From NCBI RefSeq assembly GCF_001274785.1, contig NZ_LHPI01000012.1:62001-126000 (forward strand): a DNA stretch of 64,000 bases, written 5' to 3'. Below the pieces are notes generated by a model. That model made no database searches and was not told the DNA's origin. It was given only the letters and a program-made list of their open reading frames with translations. The DNA is from Vibrio hepatarius. GTDB taxonomy: Bacteria; Pseudomonadota; Gammaproteobacteria; Enterobacterales; Vibrionaceae. Both the position numbers and the translations under genes were made by a program. Shown piece by piece: positions 38,015 through 46,792 of the stretch (the stretch's first letter is position 1; each line of letters opens with the position of its first letter).

Positions 38015-39586
38015 TTATGGTAGTTTCACGTCCGATAGGTCTTCGTTAGCACCGATTGCTTTCATTTCGCCAGCAACGATTTCCGCTAGAGGACCAAGGA
38101 TAACTTGTAGGTTGTTTTCACCTAGTTTCACTACACCTTTCGCACCTAGTTTTTTAAGTACGACTTCGTCAGCCACAGAGCGATCTTTCAGTGTTAGACG
38201 TAGACGAGTGATACAAGCGTCGATTGACGTTAGGTTCTCGTGACCACCTAGAGCTTTCAAGTATTGACGCGCTAAGTCGCCGTTCTTAGCTTCACCAGCA
38301 GGCGCTGCTACTGCTTCATCGTCATCTTCACGGCCTGGTGATTTCAGGTTGAATGCGCGGATAGCGAATGTGAAAGTGAAGAAGTATAGAGCACCAAAGC
38401 CTAGACCGATTAGTAGTAGTACGAACGGTTTAGTTGCTAGACCCCAGTTCAATACGAAGTCGATTAGACCCGCTGAGAAACCGAAACCGTGCAGTGTGCC
38501 AAACATGTTTGCAACGACTAGAGCAAGACCAGTGAATACTGCGTGCATTGCGTATAGTGCTGGAGCTAGGAACACGAACATGAACTCTAGAGGCTCTGTG
38601 ATACCAGTTAGGAATGAACAGAACGCTACTGAGAATAGTGCACCACCCACTTGATGACGTTTTTCAACTGGCGCTGCAAAGTACATCGCTAGAGCCGCAC
38701 CTGGTAGGCCGAACATCATTACAGGGAAGAAACCGTTCATGAATACGCCAGCAGACTTGTCGCCGCCGAAGTAACGGTGTAGGTCACCAGATTTAACTGT
38801 TTCAGTTACTTCTTTAACTGTTGCAGTGATTTCTGGAGTTACAGAGTTAGCGAATTCAAATGTGTGAGTTTGACCAGCAACAAGAGTCTTAGCTAGAGCA
38901 GGGTCAACACAAAGCTGTTGTAGAGCAGGAAGAGCGTTACCAGCTGCTTGTGCGCCAGTTACTAGAACTTCTTGACACGTACCCATACCGAACCAGAAGT
39001 ATGAGTTAAGAACGTGGTGAAGACCTACAGGGATAAGTGCACGGTTAAGAGTACCGTATACGAACTGACCTACAGCGCCTGACGTTGATACCGCGTGAGC
39101 AAGAGCATCAAGACCACCTTGGATACTTGGCCATACAACACCAGCAATAGCACCAGCTACTAGCGAGAATAGACCCGCCATGATAGGAACTAGACGTTTA
39201 CCAGAGAAGAATGCCAACCACTCAGGAAGACGTGTTGCGTGGAAAGCGTTGTATGAGTGACCAGCGATAATACCAGCGATGATACCACCGAAGAATGACA
39301 TGTTAATGTCAGCGTTGATTGTTGTTGCTGTCGCAGTAATAACGAAGTACGCAACTGCACCAGCTAGGCCTGCAGCACCTTGACCGTCTTTTGATAGACC
39401 GATCGCGATACCTAGACCGAATAATAATGGAAGTTGACTGAAGATCGCACCACCAGCTTGCGCCATGAATGGGATATCCAGTAGGTCGCCTTGACCCAAA
39501 CGTAGTAAGAGCGCCGCAACTGGAAGCGTTGCGATAGGAAGCATAAGTGCTTTACCTAACTTTTGCGCATATCCAAGAATATTCAC
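38015..39586 (-). CDS. nagE: PTS N-acetylglucosamine transporter subunits IIBC
   Basis: Imports and phosphorylates N-acetylglucosamine, a chitin breakdown product. The 523-aa protein has an N-terminal EIIC membrane domain (about 1-385) and a C-terminal EIIB domain with the phosphorylated cysteine C458 in DACITRLRL. Unlike E. coli NagE it has no EIIA domain, so it must take phosphate from another EIIA, probably the glucose-type Crr protein. The start is a GTG (39584-39586); MNILGYAQKLGKAL aligns with E. coli MNILGF. Divergent from nagAC and likely NagC-repressed. Confidence 0.94.
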   Translation of the reverse strand: MNILGYAQKLGKALMLPIATLPVAALLLRLGQGDLLDIPFMAQAGGAIFSQLPLLFGLGIAIGLSKDGQGAAGLAGAVAYFVITATATTINADINMSFFGGIIAGIIAGHSYNAFHATRLPEWLAFFSGKRLVPIMAGLFSLVAGAIAGVVWPSIQGGLDALAHAVSTSGAVGQFVYGTLNRALIPVGLHHVLNSYFWFGMGTCQEVLVTGAQAAGNALPALQQLCVDPALAKTLVAGQTHTFEFANSVTPEITATVKEVTETVKSGDLHRYFGGDKSAGVFMNGFFPVMMFGLPGAALAMYFAAPVEKRHQVGGALFSVAFCSFLTGITEPLEFMFVFLAPALYAMHAVFTGLALVVANMFGTLHGFGFSAGLIDFVLNWGLATKPFVLLLIGLGFGALYFFTFTFAIRAFNLKSPGREDDDEAVAAPAGEAKNGDLARQYLKALGGHENLTSIDACITRLRLTLKDRSVADEVVLKKLGAKGVVKLGENNLQVILGPLAEIVAGEMKAIGANEDLSDVKLP

Positions 39587-39668
39587 CTTAAGTTCCCCCT
39601 ATAGGATTTGTATTTTGGTTGAGCGACTTTTTTTAGCTGCTCAATTTAGTCCTGTTCAGTTTATGAGA

Positions 39669-39690
39669 TTAATTTTGCTCCGCAAATTAA
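39669..39690. promoter_or_regulatory. NagC-type operator (nagE-proximal)
   Basis: TTAATTTTGCTCCGCAAATTAA is a near-perfect palindrome of the NagC/Mlc type (AT arms around a GC-containing core). It lies 83-104 bases upstream of nagE. Confidence 0.65.
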
Positions 39691-39700
39691 AACCTCTTCA

Positions 39701-39720
39701 TTTGTGATCATAATCACCAG
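39701..39720. promoter_or_regulatory. CRP-binding site
   Basis: TTTGTGATCATAATCACCAG contains TGTGA-N6-TCACC, one mismatch from the CRP consensus. It sits between the two NagC-like palindromes, which fits cAMP-CRP activation of the nag genes. Confidence 0.75.
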
Positions 39721-39763
39721 AAATGAGTAGGGACAAAGGATTTTGCTAGCGAGATCATAAAAC

Positions 39764-39785
39764 TTATTTTACAATACAAAAAAAT
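39764..39785. promoter_or_regulatory. Second NagC-type operator
   Basis: TTATTTTACAATACAAAAAAAT has the T-rich and A-rich arms of a NagC site but a poorer core. Its centre is 95 bp (about nine helical turns) from the first palindrome, suggesting repression through a DNA loop. Confidence 0.45.
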
Positions 39786-40066
39786 GGTAATCGTAAGATA
39801 AGATTCGCAGTATCCTTTAGACGATTAGATTGGCGTTATCCCCTATCAAACAATGCATTAATAATTGGTAGGCCACTATATGACTCACTCGTAGAGCCTC
39901 TGGTTCTCCATGTAAAATGCCATCCTAATCAGGAAGAATTTTTCGTTTGCTAAAAGATAATTTGCGATCTAATTGAATGTCACAAATAAAGTCCGCTCAT
40001 CTGTGTTTATACTTCAATTAGACGACTGAAAAGTATTAAGAATCTCAACATAAGGATTAACTAACC

Positions 40067-41203
40067 ATGTACGCGCTTACAAACTGTAAAATCTATACTG
40101 GCAGCGATGTTCTGGTTGACCACGCTGTGATCATCAAAAATGAACTGATCGACAAGGTATGCCCAGTTTCAGAACTTCCTAAAGACATCGAAACTCGCGA
40201 CCTAAATGGCGCCAACTTAAGCCCAGGTTTCATCGACCTGCAGTTAAATGGCTGTGGTGGCGTGATGCTCAACGATGAGATCACAGCAAAAACAATGCAA
40301 ATCATGCACGAGGCAAACCTAAAATCCGGTTGTACTAGCTTCTTACCGACTCTTATCACCTCTTCAGACGAAGACATGAAGCAAGCGATCGCTGCGGCTC
40401 GCGAATACCACGCTCAATACCAGAACCAGTCTTTAGGTCTGCACCTTGAAGGTCCATACCTTAACGTTGCAAAAAAAGGCATTCATAGCGTCGATTACAT
40501 CCGACCTTCTGACGACAGCATGATCGATTACATGTGTGAAAACGCAGACGTGATCACCAAAGTGACGCTGGCACCAGAACACAATGAACCTGAGCACATC
40601 GAACGCCTGAAAGATGCTGGTATCGTAGTATCGATTGGTCACACTAACGCAACCTACGCAGAAGCTCGTCGTGGTTTTGAAGCGGGCATCTCATTTGCAA
40701 CTCATTTATTCAATGCGATGACCCCAATGGTCGGTCGTGAACCTGGTGTTGTCGGTGCTATCTACGATACCCCTGACGTTTACGCGGGTATCATTGCCGA
40801 CGGGTTCCATGTCGACTATGCAAACATTCGTATCGCTCACAAAATTAAAGGTGAAAAATTAGTATTAGTGACGGATGCCACAGCTCCTGCAGGCGCCGAC
40901 ATGGATTACTTTATTTTTGTTGGTAAGAAAGTATATTACCGAGATGGTAAGTGTGTTGATGAAAACGGCACGCTTGGCGGCTCAGCACTAACTATGATTG
41001 AAGCAGTTCAAAACACAGTTGAGCACGTCGGTATCGCTTTGGACGAAGCACTTCGAATGGCAACTCTCTACCCAGCGAAAGCAATTGGTGTAGAAGACAA
41101 GCTAGGCCGTGTGAAAAAAGGCATGATTGCAAACCTCACGGTATTCGACCGTGACTTCAATGTTCAAGCGACTATTGTTAACGGACAGTACGAGCAAAAA
41201 TAA
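40067..41203 (+). CDS. nagA: N-acetylglucosamine-6-phosphate deacetylase
   Basis: Removes the acetyl group from GlcNAc-6-phosphate, the first cytoplasmic step after NagE. The 378-aa amidohydrolase has the metal motif LHLEGPYLN (about 125-133), histidines in [10 protein letters not shown] and [10 protein letters not shown], and the catalytic aspartate in TDATAPAG. nagC follows after two bases. The deaminase gene nagB is not in this cluster, unlike E. coli nagBAC. Confidence 0.97.
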   Translation: MYALTNCKIYTGSDVLVDHAVIIKNELIDKVCPVSELPKDIETRDLNGANLSPGFIDLQLNGCGGVMLNDEITAKTMQIMHEANLKSGCTSFLPTLITSSDEDMKQAIAAAREYHAQYQNQSLGLHLEGPYLNVAKKGIHSVDYIRPSDDSMIDYMCENADVITKVTLAPEHNEPEHIERLKDAGIVVSIGHTNATYAEARRGFEAGISFATHLFNAMTPMVGREPGVVGAIYDTPDVYAGIIADGFHVDYANIRIAHKIKGEKLVLVTDATAPAGADMDYFIFVGKKVYYRDGKCVDENGTLGGSALTMIEAVQNTVEHVGIALDEALRMATLYPAKAIGVEDKLGRVKKGMIANLTVFDRDFNVQATIVNGQYEQK

Positions 41204-41205
41204 GA

Positions 41206-42420
41206 ATGAATGGCGGACAAATAGGTAACGTAGATTTAGTAAAACAACTAAACAGTGCAGCAGTATACAGACTGATTGACCAGCAAGGTCCTATTTCAAG
41301 GATTCAAGTTGCTGATGCTAGTCAACTGGCGCCTGCGAGTGTTACAAAAATAACCCGCCAACTACTTGAGCGCGGCCTAATCAAAGAGGTCGCGCAACAA
41401 GCCTCTACAGGCGGTCGTAGAGCAATCTCTCTTACGACAGAAGTCGAGCCTTTCCACTCAGTCGCAGTGCGTATCGGCCGAGACTACATGCAATTCAGTC
41501 TTTACAATCTTGGTGGAAAAGAACTCGCGTCTGACTACACTGAGTTTTTCTACACCACTCAAGAAGAGTTGGTTGACGGTCTGATCGCCCATCTTAAGCA
41601 GTTCATCTCTTCTAATCAGAATGTCATCAATCAACTTATCGCTATCGGTATCTCTCTACCCGGCCTGGTTAATCCAGAAGACGGTGTGGTGGAATACATG
41701 CCGAATATCTCGATTGATAAGCTGAGCCTTTCTGAATTAATCAACAACACCTTCCACGTGCAGTGTTTCGTTGGGAACGACGTTCGTGGTATGGCGTTAG
41801 CGGAACATTACTTTGGTGCTAGCCGTGACTGCCAAGATTCAATCTTAGTCAGTGTTCACCGTGGTACTGGTGCCGGTATCATCGTTAATGGTCAGGTGTT
41901 CTTAGGTCATAACCGTAACGTTGGTGAAATTGGACACATTCAGATCGATCCACTTGGTGAGCAATGTACCTGTGGTAATTTCGGCTGCCTTGAAACCGTT
42001 GCAGCTAACCCTGCGATTGTTGAGCGCGTGAACAAGCTAATCTCTCAAGGTTATGAATCTAGCTTAACCACACTGGACTCTATTTCGATTAGCGATGTGT
42101 GTGAACACGCTAATCTTGGAGATGAGTTGGCTAAACAGAGCTTAGTCCGCGTTGGCAACCAACTTGGTAAAGCGATTGCCATTACGATCAACTTGTTTAA
42201 CCCGCAAAAAGTTGTCATCGCGGGTGACATTACTCAGTGTGAAGATATTGTTTTCCCTGCAATTCGTCGTAACGTAGAAAACCAATCTCTCACCACTTTC
42301 CATAGTGATTTGCCTATCGTCACATCAGAAATCGACAAACAGCCGACACTGGGCGCGTTTGCGATGATTAAACGAGCGATGCTGAACGGCGTTTTGTTAC
42401 AAAAATTACTTGAAGATTGA
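41206..42420 (+). CDS. nagC: NagC repressor, ROK family
   Basis: Represses GlcNAc genes and is released by GlcNAc-6-phosphate. The 404-aa protein has an N-terminal winged helix (SRIQVADASQLAPASVTKIT near 26-45), then a ROK sugar-binding domain with the zinc motif CTCGNFGCLE (about 255-264). Co-transcribed with nagA, so it controls its own level through the operators upstream. Confidence 0.96.
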   Translation: MNGGQIGNVDLVKQLNSAAVYRLIDQQGPISRIQVADASQLAPASVTKITRQLLERGLIKEVAQQASTGGRRAISLTTEVEPFHSVAVRIGRDYMQFSLYNLGGKELASDYTEFFYTTQEELVDGLIAHLKQFISSNQNVINQLIAIGISLPGLVNPEDGVVEYMPNISIDKLSLSELINNTFHVQCFVGNDVRGMALAEHYFGASRDCQDSILVSVHRGTGAGIIVNGQVFLGHNRNVGEIGHIQIDPLGEQCTCGNFGCLETVAANPAIVERVNKLISQGYESSLTTLDSISISDVCEHANLGDELAKQSLVRVGNQLGKAIAITINLFNPQKVVIAGDITQCEDIVFPAIRRNVENQSLTTFHSDLPIVTSEIDKQPTLGAFAMIKRAMLNGVLLQKLLED

Positions 42421-42451
42421 TCGCCTACGCAATCAGTTGAGTTAGAATACG

Positions 42452-42477
42452 GGCTGCGTCGAAAGACGCAGCCTTTT
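42452..42477 (+). terminator. Terminator of nagAC
   Basis: GGCTGCGTC/GACGCAGCC stem with a GAAA loop and five Ts. Confidence 0.9.
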
Positions 42478-42505
42478 TCTTTGGGACAAAATCATAAGAA
42501 TAACT

Positions 42506-44098
42506 ATGGAACTGATACTCATATCTGCTGCTTTTTTAGCTGGTTTTATTGCGCTTAAGCTCAACCTTCCCCCTTTAGTTGGCTTCCTGCTTGCGGGATT
42601 CGGACTCAACGCGTTTGGTTTTGAAAGTGATTCGACAATCGTCACTCTCGCAGATCTGGGGGTGACGCTACTGCTGTTCACCATCGGTCTGAAACTCGAG
42701 ATTAAAACCCTGCTCTCCAAAGAAATTTGGGCGGGCTCAACCATTCATAACGTTTGTTCAACGGCAATATTCAGCGCTGCACTGCTGTGCTTTAAGTTTT
42801 TAGGCATTAGTTCACTCGCGGCAATGTCGATTGACCAAATCCTGTTACTTGGCTTCGCTCTGTCTTTCTCTAGTACGGTGTTTGCCGTTAAGTCACTGCA
42901 AGAAAAAGGTGAAATGAACGCGACCTACGGCACGCTCGCGATCGGTATTCTGGTTATGCAGGATATCTTTGCCGTGATCTTCCTGACCGCGTCTACTGGC
43001 AAACTTCCTGAATGGTACGCCATCGGCTTGTTCGCGCTGCCACTACTCAGACCGATATTCTACAAAGTCCTAGACTGGGTAGGCCACGGCGAGATGTTAG
43101 TCTTGTTCGGCATTTTCTTTGCGCTTGTCGTCGGTGCAGGTCTATTTGAACTGGTTGGCATGAAGCCCGATCTCGGCGCGCTTATCTTGGGTATGCTACT
43201 CGCTGGCCACAAGAAAGCCTCTGAGCTATCCAAGTCGCTGTTTAACCTCAAAGAACTGTTCCTTGTATGTTTCTTCTTAAATATCGGTCTATCTGAGCAA
43301 CCAACATGGTCAGGCTTCGCATTGGCGATCTTGTTCTTGTTGCTGCTACCACTGAAAGGCATTCTCTATTTCGTAGTGATCAACGCGTTTAAATTCCGCG
43401 TTCGTACCTCGTTACTTGCCTCATTGAGCCTGTTCAACTACAGCGAATTTGGCCTAATTGTCGGCGGCTTAGCATTTAAGATGGGCTGGATGAGCGGTGA
43501 TATTCTGGTTGCGATTGCCATTGCGGTATCCATTTCGTTTGTTTTGGCGGCGCCTATCAACCGTTATGGACACCGAATCTATCAACACTCTAGCCACTGG
43601 TTGCGTGAGCATGCTGCAGAACAACTCAACACCAGAGATAAATTGATCAATCCTGGGCATGCACAGATCCTTATCCTCGGGATGGGACGTATCGGCACTG
43701 GCGCATATGATGAGCTCAAAAACCGTTACGGCAGCATTAGCTTGGGGATTGAAGTACGCGAAGACGCGGCGAAGCAACATCGAGAAGAAGGCCGAAACGT
43801 TATCGCAGGCGACGCAACTGACTCGGATTTCTGGGAACGAATTCTCGACACTGCCAACGTGAAACTGGTACTGCTTGCCATGCCGCATCACCAAGGTAAC
43901 CAAATTGCGTTAGACCAGCTACAACGTCGTAATTTCAAAGGGCAAATAGCGGCAATCGCTGAGTATCAAGACCAGCTAGATAGCTTAACGGAAAAAGGCG
44001 TCGATGCTGCGTTTAACATTTACAGCGAGGCTGGTAGCGGTTTTGCTCGCCATGTTTGCAAGCAACTCCAACCGTCATTTAGCCCCCCTACTCGCTAA
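42506..44098 (+). CDS. Cation:proton antiporter, KefB/KefC type with TrkA-N domain
   Basis: A 530-aa CPA2-family protein with about 12 membrane helices (1-375) and a C-terminal Rossmann TrkA-N/RCK domain (from about 387, ILILGMGRIGTGAYDEL) that probably senses NAD(H) or glutathione-type ligands. The order of domains suggests a K+/H+ antiporter like KefB, KefC or YbaL, but the glutathione-adduct residues cannot be judged by eye. Stands alone between two terminators. Confidence 0.85.
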   Translation: MELILISAAFLAGFIALKLNLPPLVGFLLAGFGLNAFGFESDSTIVTLADLGVTLLLFTIGLKLEIKTLLSKEIWAGSTIHNVCSTAIFSAALLCFKFLGISSLAAMSIDQILLLGFALSFSSTVFAVKSLQEKGEMNATYGTLAIGILVMQDIFAVIFLTASTGKLPEWYAIGLFALPLLRPIFYKVLDWVGHGEMLVLFGIFFALVVGAGLFELVGMKPDLGALILGMLLAGHKKASELSKSLFNLKELFLVCFFLNIGLSEQPTWSGFALAILFLLLLPLKGILYFVVINAFKFRVRTSLLASLSLFNYSEFGLIVGGLAFKMGWMSGDILVAIAIAVSISFVLAAPINRYGHRIYQHSSHWLREHAAEQLNTRDKLINPGHAQILILGMGRIGTGAYDELKNRYGSISLGIEVREDAAKQHREEGRNVIAGDATDSDFWERILDTANVKLVLLAMPHHQGNQIALDQLQRRNFKGQIAAIAEYQDQLDSLTEKGVDAAFNIYSEAGSGFARHVCKQLQPSFSPPTR

Positions 44099-44106
44099 CT
44101 TTTTAT

Positions 44107-44136
44107 AAGGCTGCCACTTAGGCAGCCTTATTTTTT
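44107..44136 (+). terminator. Terminator of the antiporter gene
   Basis: AAGGCTGCC/GGCAGCCTT stem, 5-nt loop, then ATTTTTT. Confidence 0.88.
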
Positions 44137-44306
44137 GGATAAAAAACCGACAAAATATAGATCTCATTCAATAAAGTGCAGGTTAAATTAGAAAAAATTC
44201 ACATCAATGGCTGTTTTATTATTTTTTTAATCGATGTTGGTTGCTTTTTTTAATCAAGATGGCAAATTGGAGTCAACGAGTTAAATAAATTTTAAAGGGA
44301 AGTTGT

Positions 44307-45971
44307 ATGTGTTCTATCTTCGGCATTTTGGATATCAAAAGTGATGCTCAGGCGCTTCGCCCTGTTGCACTGGAAATGTCTAAAAAACTGCGCCACCGTG
44401 GCCCAGACTGGTCAGGTATCTATGCCTCTGACAAAGCAATTCTTGCTCACGAGCGTTTAGCGATCGTAGGTCTAAATAGTGGTGCTCAGCCTCTAATTAG
44501 CCCAGATAAAAAACACATCCTTGCGGTGAACGGTGAGATCTACAACCACAAAGAGATTCGCGCTCGCTACGAAGGCAAATACGACTTCCAAACAGATTCA
44601 GACTGTGAAGTTATCCTCGCACTATACCAAGATAAAGGTATAGAGCTGCTTGAAGAGCTAAACGGTATCTTCGCGTTCGTTCTTTACGATGAAGAAAAAG
44701 ATGTTTACCTAGTTGGTCGCGACCACATCGGTATTATTCCTCTATACCAAGGTTACGATGAACACGGCAACTACTACGTTGCTTCAGAGATGAAAGCACT
44801 AACGCCAGTATGTAAAACCATCAGCGAATTCCCTCCGGGTTGTTACTACTCGTCAGCTGACTCTGAGCCACAGCGTTACTACACTCGTGACTGGAACGAA
44901 TACGATGCAGTAAAAAACAACGTAACAAGCAAAGAAGAACTGACTGAAGCGCTAGAAGCCGCGGTTAAACGCCAGCTAATGACGGACGTACCTTACGGTG
45001 TGTTGCTTTCTGGTGGTCTTGATTCTTCTATTACTTCAGCTGTTGCAAAACGCTTTGCTGCAATGCGTATCGAAGACGATGAGAAGTCAGAAGCTTGGTG
45101 GCCTCAACTTCACTCATTCGCTGTTGGTCTAGAAGGCGCACCAGATTTGAAAGCTGCTCGTGAAGTGGCTGACAAGATTGGTACCGTACACCACGAAATG
45201 ACATACACCATCCAAGAAGGTCTAGACGCCATTCGTGACGTGATTTACCACATCGAGACTTACGACGTAACCACGATTCGTGCTTCAACGCCTATGTACC
45301 TAATGGGACGTAAGATCAAAGCGATGGGCATCAAGATGGTACTGTCTGGTGAAGGCGCTGATGAAATCTTCGGTGGCTACCTCTACTTCCACAAAGCGCC
45401 AAACGCGAAAGAGTTCCACGAAGAAACCGTTCGTAAGCTGCTGGCATTGAACATGTTTGACTGTGCACGTGCAAACAAGTCTCTTGCCGCTTGGGGCGTA
45501 GAAGGTCGTGTACCTTTCCTAGATAAAGAGTTTATCGACGTGGCAATGCGTCTAAACCCAGCGGATAAGATGTGTGGCAACGGTAAGATGGAAAAACACA
45601 TCCTACGCGAGTGTTTTGAACACTACTTACCAGATTCAATTGCATGGCGTCAGAAAGAGCAGTTCTCTGACGGTGTTGGCTACAGCTGGATTGATACATT
45701 GAAAGAAGTGGCGGAAGCGAAGGTAACGGATCAGCAAATGGAAACGGCGCAATACCGCTTCCCTTACAACACGCCAACGACAAAAGAAGGCTACGTTTAC
45801 CGCGAGATCTTTGAAGAGCTATTCCCTCTTCCATCGGCAGCAGAATGTGTGCCTGGTGGTCCATCAGTGGCGTGTTCATCTGCGAAAGCGATTGAGTGGG
45901 ATGAATCATTCAAAAACTGTGTTGACCCATCAGGTCGCGCCGTTCAGACCGTACACAACGACGCATACTAA
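44307..45971 (+). CDS. asnB: Asparagine synthase B (glutamine-hydrolysing)
   Basis: Makes asparagine from aspartate, glutamine and ATP. The 554-aa protein starts with the Ntn nucleophile C2 (MCSIFGI), the glutaminase domain with RHRGPDWSG and NGEIYNH follows, and the synthetase domain has the PP-loop LLSGGLDSS (about 231-239). A clear AAAGGGAAG site precedes the ATG. The upstream 170 bases are AT-rich with two TTTTTTAATC copies 22 bp apart. Confidence 0.97.
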   Translation: MCSIFGILDIKSDAQALRPVALEMSKKLRHRGPDWSGIYASDKAILAHERLAIVGLNSGAQPLISPDKKHILAVNGEIYNHKEIRARYEGKYDFQTDSDCEVILALYQDKGIELLEELNGIFAFVLYDEEKDVYLVGRDHIGIIPLYQGYDEHGNYYVASEMKALTPVCKTISEFPPGCYYSSADSEPQRYYTRDWNEYDAVKNNVTSKEELTEALEAAVKRQLMTDVPYGVLLSGGLDSSITSAVAKRFAAMRIEDDEKSEAWWPQLHSFAVGLEGAPDLKAAREVADKIGTVHHEMTYTIQEGLDAIRDVIYHIETYDVTTIRASTPMYLMGRKIKAMGIKMVLSGEGADEIFGGYLYFHKAPNAKEFHEETVRKLLALNMFDCARANKSLAAWGVEGRVPFLDKEFIDVAMRLNPADKMCGNGKMEKHILRECFEHYLPDSIAWRQKEQFSDGVGYSWIDTLKEVAEAKVTDQQMETAQYRFPYNTPTTKEGYVYREIFEELFPLPSAAECVPGGPSVACSSAKAIEWDESFKNCVDPSGRAVQTVHNDAY

Positions 45972-45973
45972 TC

Positions 45974-46005
45974 AAAAAAAGAGGCACCAATCGGTGCCTC
46001 TTTTT
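45974..46005. terminator. Bidirectional terminator between asnB and rfaH
   Basis: AAAAGAGGCACC/GGTGCCTCTTTTT with a 4-nt loop between convergent genes; the stem reaches the rfaH stop codon. Confidence 0.9.
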
Positions 46006-46498
46006 ATATCTCTAGGTGTCTATTTTCGACGCTGACCTCAACAGGTTTACTGAGCATTTTCACCAGTAGAATAGAACGGGTTTCCCCATCTGCTTCTTGA
46101 TAAATCGCTTCAATACCCGAAAACTGCCCACCAGCGACTCTCACCACATCACCTTTCGCCGGCAAAGAATCACATTGCGAATGCAATTGCAGTTGCTCGA
46201 TCTCTTTCAAGGTTTCGATCAATGAATCATCCAACACTTGTGGCGTCGCACCTTTACCAACAAAGTCAATCACGCCACGTGTAGAGCGGATCGTAGTGAA
46301 TGTTGGCCCTGTTTCAGGGTCGAAATGCGCGAATACATAAGACGGAAACAAAGGCTCGCTTTTAATTTGTCTTTTACCCCGAACGATTTTCTCAACCGCA
46401 GTTTCTGGGTAATAGCATGCGACGCCTTGGTTTTCTAAGTGCAATTTGGCACGCTTTTGTTCGCTGCGCTTACAATAAAGTAAATACCATTGTTTCAT
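46004..46498 (-). CDS. rfaH: Transcription antiterminator RfaH
   Basis: A NusG paralogue that joins RNA polymerase at ops sites and promotes expression of long envelope operons. The 164-aa protein has the NGN domain (MKQWYLLYCKRSEQKRAKLH, about 1-100) and a C-terminal KOW-type region (PAKGDVVRVAGGQFSGIEAI near 112-131). The frame extends nine codons upstream; the ATG at 46496-46498 matches the family start. No ops element was noticed in this window. Confidence 0.94.
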   Translation of the reverse strand: MKQWYLLYCKRSEQKRAKLHLENQGVACYYPETAVEKIVRGKRQIKSEPLFPSYVFAHFDPETGPTFTTIRSTRGVIDFVGKGATPQVLDDSLIETLKEIEQLQLHSQCDSLPAKGDVVRVAGGQFSGIEAIYQEADGETRSILLVKMLSKPVEVSVENRHLEI

Positions 46499-46792
46499 AT
46501 ATATAGCCAACCGTGTTTTTTGCACATCCTAGCATTTTGTCACTTATATGTATGTGCGAAATTGTAAGTACATTTCGCACTCTCATTTGGCCAACTTTAC
46601 AAGTCACCAAATTGGAAAATAAGTTTTCCCACCGTTTAATCAGTACGTTTAACTAAACTTTTCTATTAATTTTCATAACCTTATCAACCAAACTACATAA
46701 AGTCTTAAATTTATCTCAATTGAAGTCGTTTTCTCTAAGATGTATACGTAATGACAAATTAAAAACTTTAATGCACGGCATTAACAAAACTT

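Noticed and set aside
45532..45909. Antisense frame within asnB
   Set aside because: Shadow of asnB codon bias; proline- and leucine-rich without domain likeness.
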